From Arthrobacter sp. EM1 (GTDB lineage: Bacteria; Actinomycetota; Actinomycetes; Actinomycetales; Micrococcaceae), in assembly GCF_029964055.1 (NCBI RefSeq), contig NZ_CP124836.1:3658001-3722000 (forward strand): DNA of 64,000 bases, written 5' to 3'. Both the position numbers and the translations under genes were made by a program. The notes beneath the pieces were generated by a model. The model made no database searches and had not been told where the DNA came from. It saw only the letters and a list, made by a program, of their open reading frames with translations. The stretch's first letter is position 1. Each line of letters begins with the position of its first letter. This document shows positions 62,799 through 64,000 of the stretch, piece after piece.

Positions 62799-64000
62799 AA
62801 AGCTAAGAGTTTCTTCAAGGGCCCCGGCATCTGGATTGTCGTTGTAGTTGGCATGCTCCTGCTGGCCTTTGCCACCCTTTCACCGGGCGGCGCGGCCCGG
62901 ATCGACACCGACAAGGGCCTCGCGCTGCTGACCGACGGTGGCAAGGTTGAACAGGCGAAGATCTTCGACGCGGAAAACCGCGTGGACCTGATCCTGAAGG
63001 ACAACCTGCAGGTTGACGGGCAGGACAAGGGCAAGAACATCCAGTTCTACTACGTCAATGCCCGCGCCGCCGACGTCGTTAAAGCCGTAACGGACTCCCG
63101 CCCGCCCAGCGGCTACACCGACCAGCCGGTCGAGAACAACTGGTTCGCCGGACTGTTCTCCCTCCTGATCCCGGTTATCCTGCTCGGCGTCCTGTTCTGG
63201 TTCCTGCTCTCCCGCATGCAGGGCGGCGGCTCCAAGGTGATGCAGTTTGGCAAGTCCAAGGCCAAGCTGGTGAACAAGGACATGCCGCAGGTCACCTTCG
63301 GCGACGTCGCCGGAGCTGACGAGGCCGTCGAGGAACTCGAAGAAATCAAGGAGTTCCTCCAGGAGCCGGCGAAGTTCCAGGCCGTTGGCGCCAAGATCCC
63401 CAAAGGCGTGCTGCTCTACGGTCCGCCCGGAACCGGCAAGACCCTGTTGGCCCGCGCCGTTGCCGGCGAGGCCGGGGTGCCGTTCTTCTCGATCTCCGGT
63501 TCCGATTTTGTTGAGATGTTCGTCGGCGTCGGCGCTTCCCGCGTCCGTGACCTGTTCGAGCAGGCCAAGGCAAATGCGCCGGCCATCATTTTCGTGGACG
63601 AGATCGACGCCGTCGGACGCCACCGCGGTGCCGGCATCGGCGGCGGCAACGACGAACGCGAGCAAACCCTCAACCAGCTGCTGGTCGAGATGGACGGCTT
63701 TGACGTTAAGACCAATGTCATCCTGATCGCCGCCACCAACCGGCCCGACGTCCTGGACCCGGCACTGCTGCGGCCGGGACGCTTTGACCGCCAGATCTCC
63801 GTCGAGGCCCCGGACCTGATCGGCCGTGACCAGATCCTGCAGGTCCATGCCAAGGGCAAGCCGATGGCTCCCGGCGTCGACCTGAGGGCCGTGGCCAAAA
63901 AGACCCCCGGCTACACCGGCGCTGACCTGGCCAACGTCCTTAACGAGGCCGCCCTGCTGACGGCCCGCTCGAATGCCAACCTCATTGACGACCGCGCCCT
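62796..64000 (+). CDS. ftsH: ATP-dependent zinc metalloprotease FtsH, 3' end cut off
   Basis: The first 401 residues of FtsH. Two membrane helices (about residues 10-28 and 116-138) bracket an extracytoplasmic domain; the AAA+ domain follows with Walker A GPPGTGKT (residues 209-216), Walker [14 protein letters not shown], and the second region of homology [20 protein letters not shown]. The HExxH protease motif lies past the window edge. It degrades membrane and regulatory proteins as a hexamer. The start is ATG 62796 since the N-terminus then matches the family's [13 protein letters not shown]. Confidence 0.96.
   Translation, partial: MKAKSFFKGPGIWIVVVVGMLLLAFATLSPGGAARIDTDKGLALLTDGGKVEQAKIFDAENRVDLILKDNLQVDGQDKGKNIQFYYVNARAADVVKAVTDSRPPSGYTDQPVENNWFAGLFSLLIPVILLGVLFWFLLSRMQGGGSKVMQFGKSKAKLVNKDMPQVTFGDVAGADEAVEELEEIKEFLQEPAKFQAVGAKIPKGVLLYGPPGTGKTLLARAVAGEAGVPFFSISGSDFVEMFVGVGASRVRDLFEQAKANAPAIIFVDEIDAVGRHRGAGIGGGNDEREQTLNQLLVEMDGFDVKTNVILIAATNRPDVLDPALLRPGRFDRQISVEAPDLIGRDQILQVHAKGKPMAPGVDLRAVAKKTPGYTGADLANVLNEAALLTARSNANLIDDRA

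Overview
The window reads as a stretch of chromosome from a high-GC actinobacterium of the Micrococcaceae, most like Arthrobacter/Pseudarthrobacter. The reasons are the strong G/C bias at third codon positions, frequent GTG/TTG starts, the ppa-dacB-metalloprotease-tilS-hpt-ftsH block at the right end, and many genes whose start codon lies 6-7 bases after a TANNNT hexamer (leaderless transcripts). This genus assignment is by impression, without database search. I see no tRNA, rRNA, insertion sequence, phage gene or CRISPR array.

Layout. 1-3.3 kb: a cut-off membrane protein, a TPR protein, a GNAT acetyltransferase and an aldo/keto reductase. 3.4-14.7 kb: the most distinctive region, an IclR regulator, a perfect 27-bp palindrome, and a one-strand operon of P450, two PEP-synthase-like subunits, SDR, [2Fe-2S] ferredoxin, ferredoxin reductase, HD phosphohydrolase and aldehyde dehydrogenase, followed by a zinc alcohol dehydrogenase. 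The eight enzymes match, in exactly reversed letter order (J-I-H-G-F-E-D-C), the cre genes I know from Corynebacterium glutamicum for 4-cresol breakdown through phosphorylated intermediates. 14.8-20.7 kb: transporters (two-gene MFS unit, BASS symporter, SulP) with small regulators and two convincing operators (CsoR/CstR-like; MerR-like). 20.7-29.2 kb: DUF4287, peptidase E-like protein, RelA/SpoT-domain synthetase, an esterase, a K+ uptake pair, NhaA, a PfkB kinase and a PEBP-like protein.

29.2-35.3 kb: a vanillate/vanillin unit (AAHS transporter, PadR regulator, vanillin-type dehydrogenase, VanA, VanB), with four matching 20-bp dyads in its two intergenic control regions. Together with the cre-like operon this suggests a soil bacterium that uses lignin- and cresol-derived aromatics; both branches should end at protocatechuate, whose ring-cleavage genes are not in this window. 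35.3-50 kb: mostly housekeeping and transport (HAD phosphatase, GDPD, glycerate kinase, NCS2 permease with a divergent RutE-like nitroreductase, phosphoglucomutase, DUF4190 protein, POT peptide transporter, alcohol dehydrogenase, amidase).

50-64 kb: core genes: rhodanese, prephenate dehydratase, lipid kinase, serS, a HAD phosphatase, SatD-like protein, carboxylesterase, inorganic pyrophosphatase, PBP4-type carboxypeptidase, zincin, tilS, hpt and the first two thirds of ftsH, which runs off the right edge. Notable small-scale features here are two overlapping, mutually exclusive hairpins after serS and a hairpin placed between the Shine-Dalgarno sequence and the start of ftsH.
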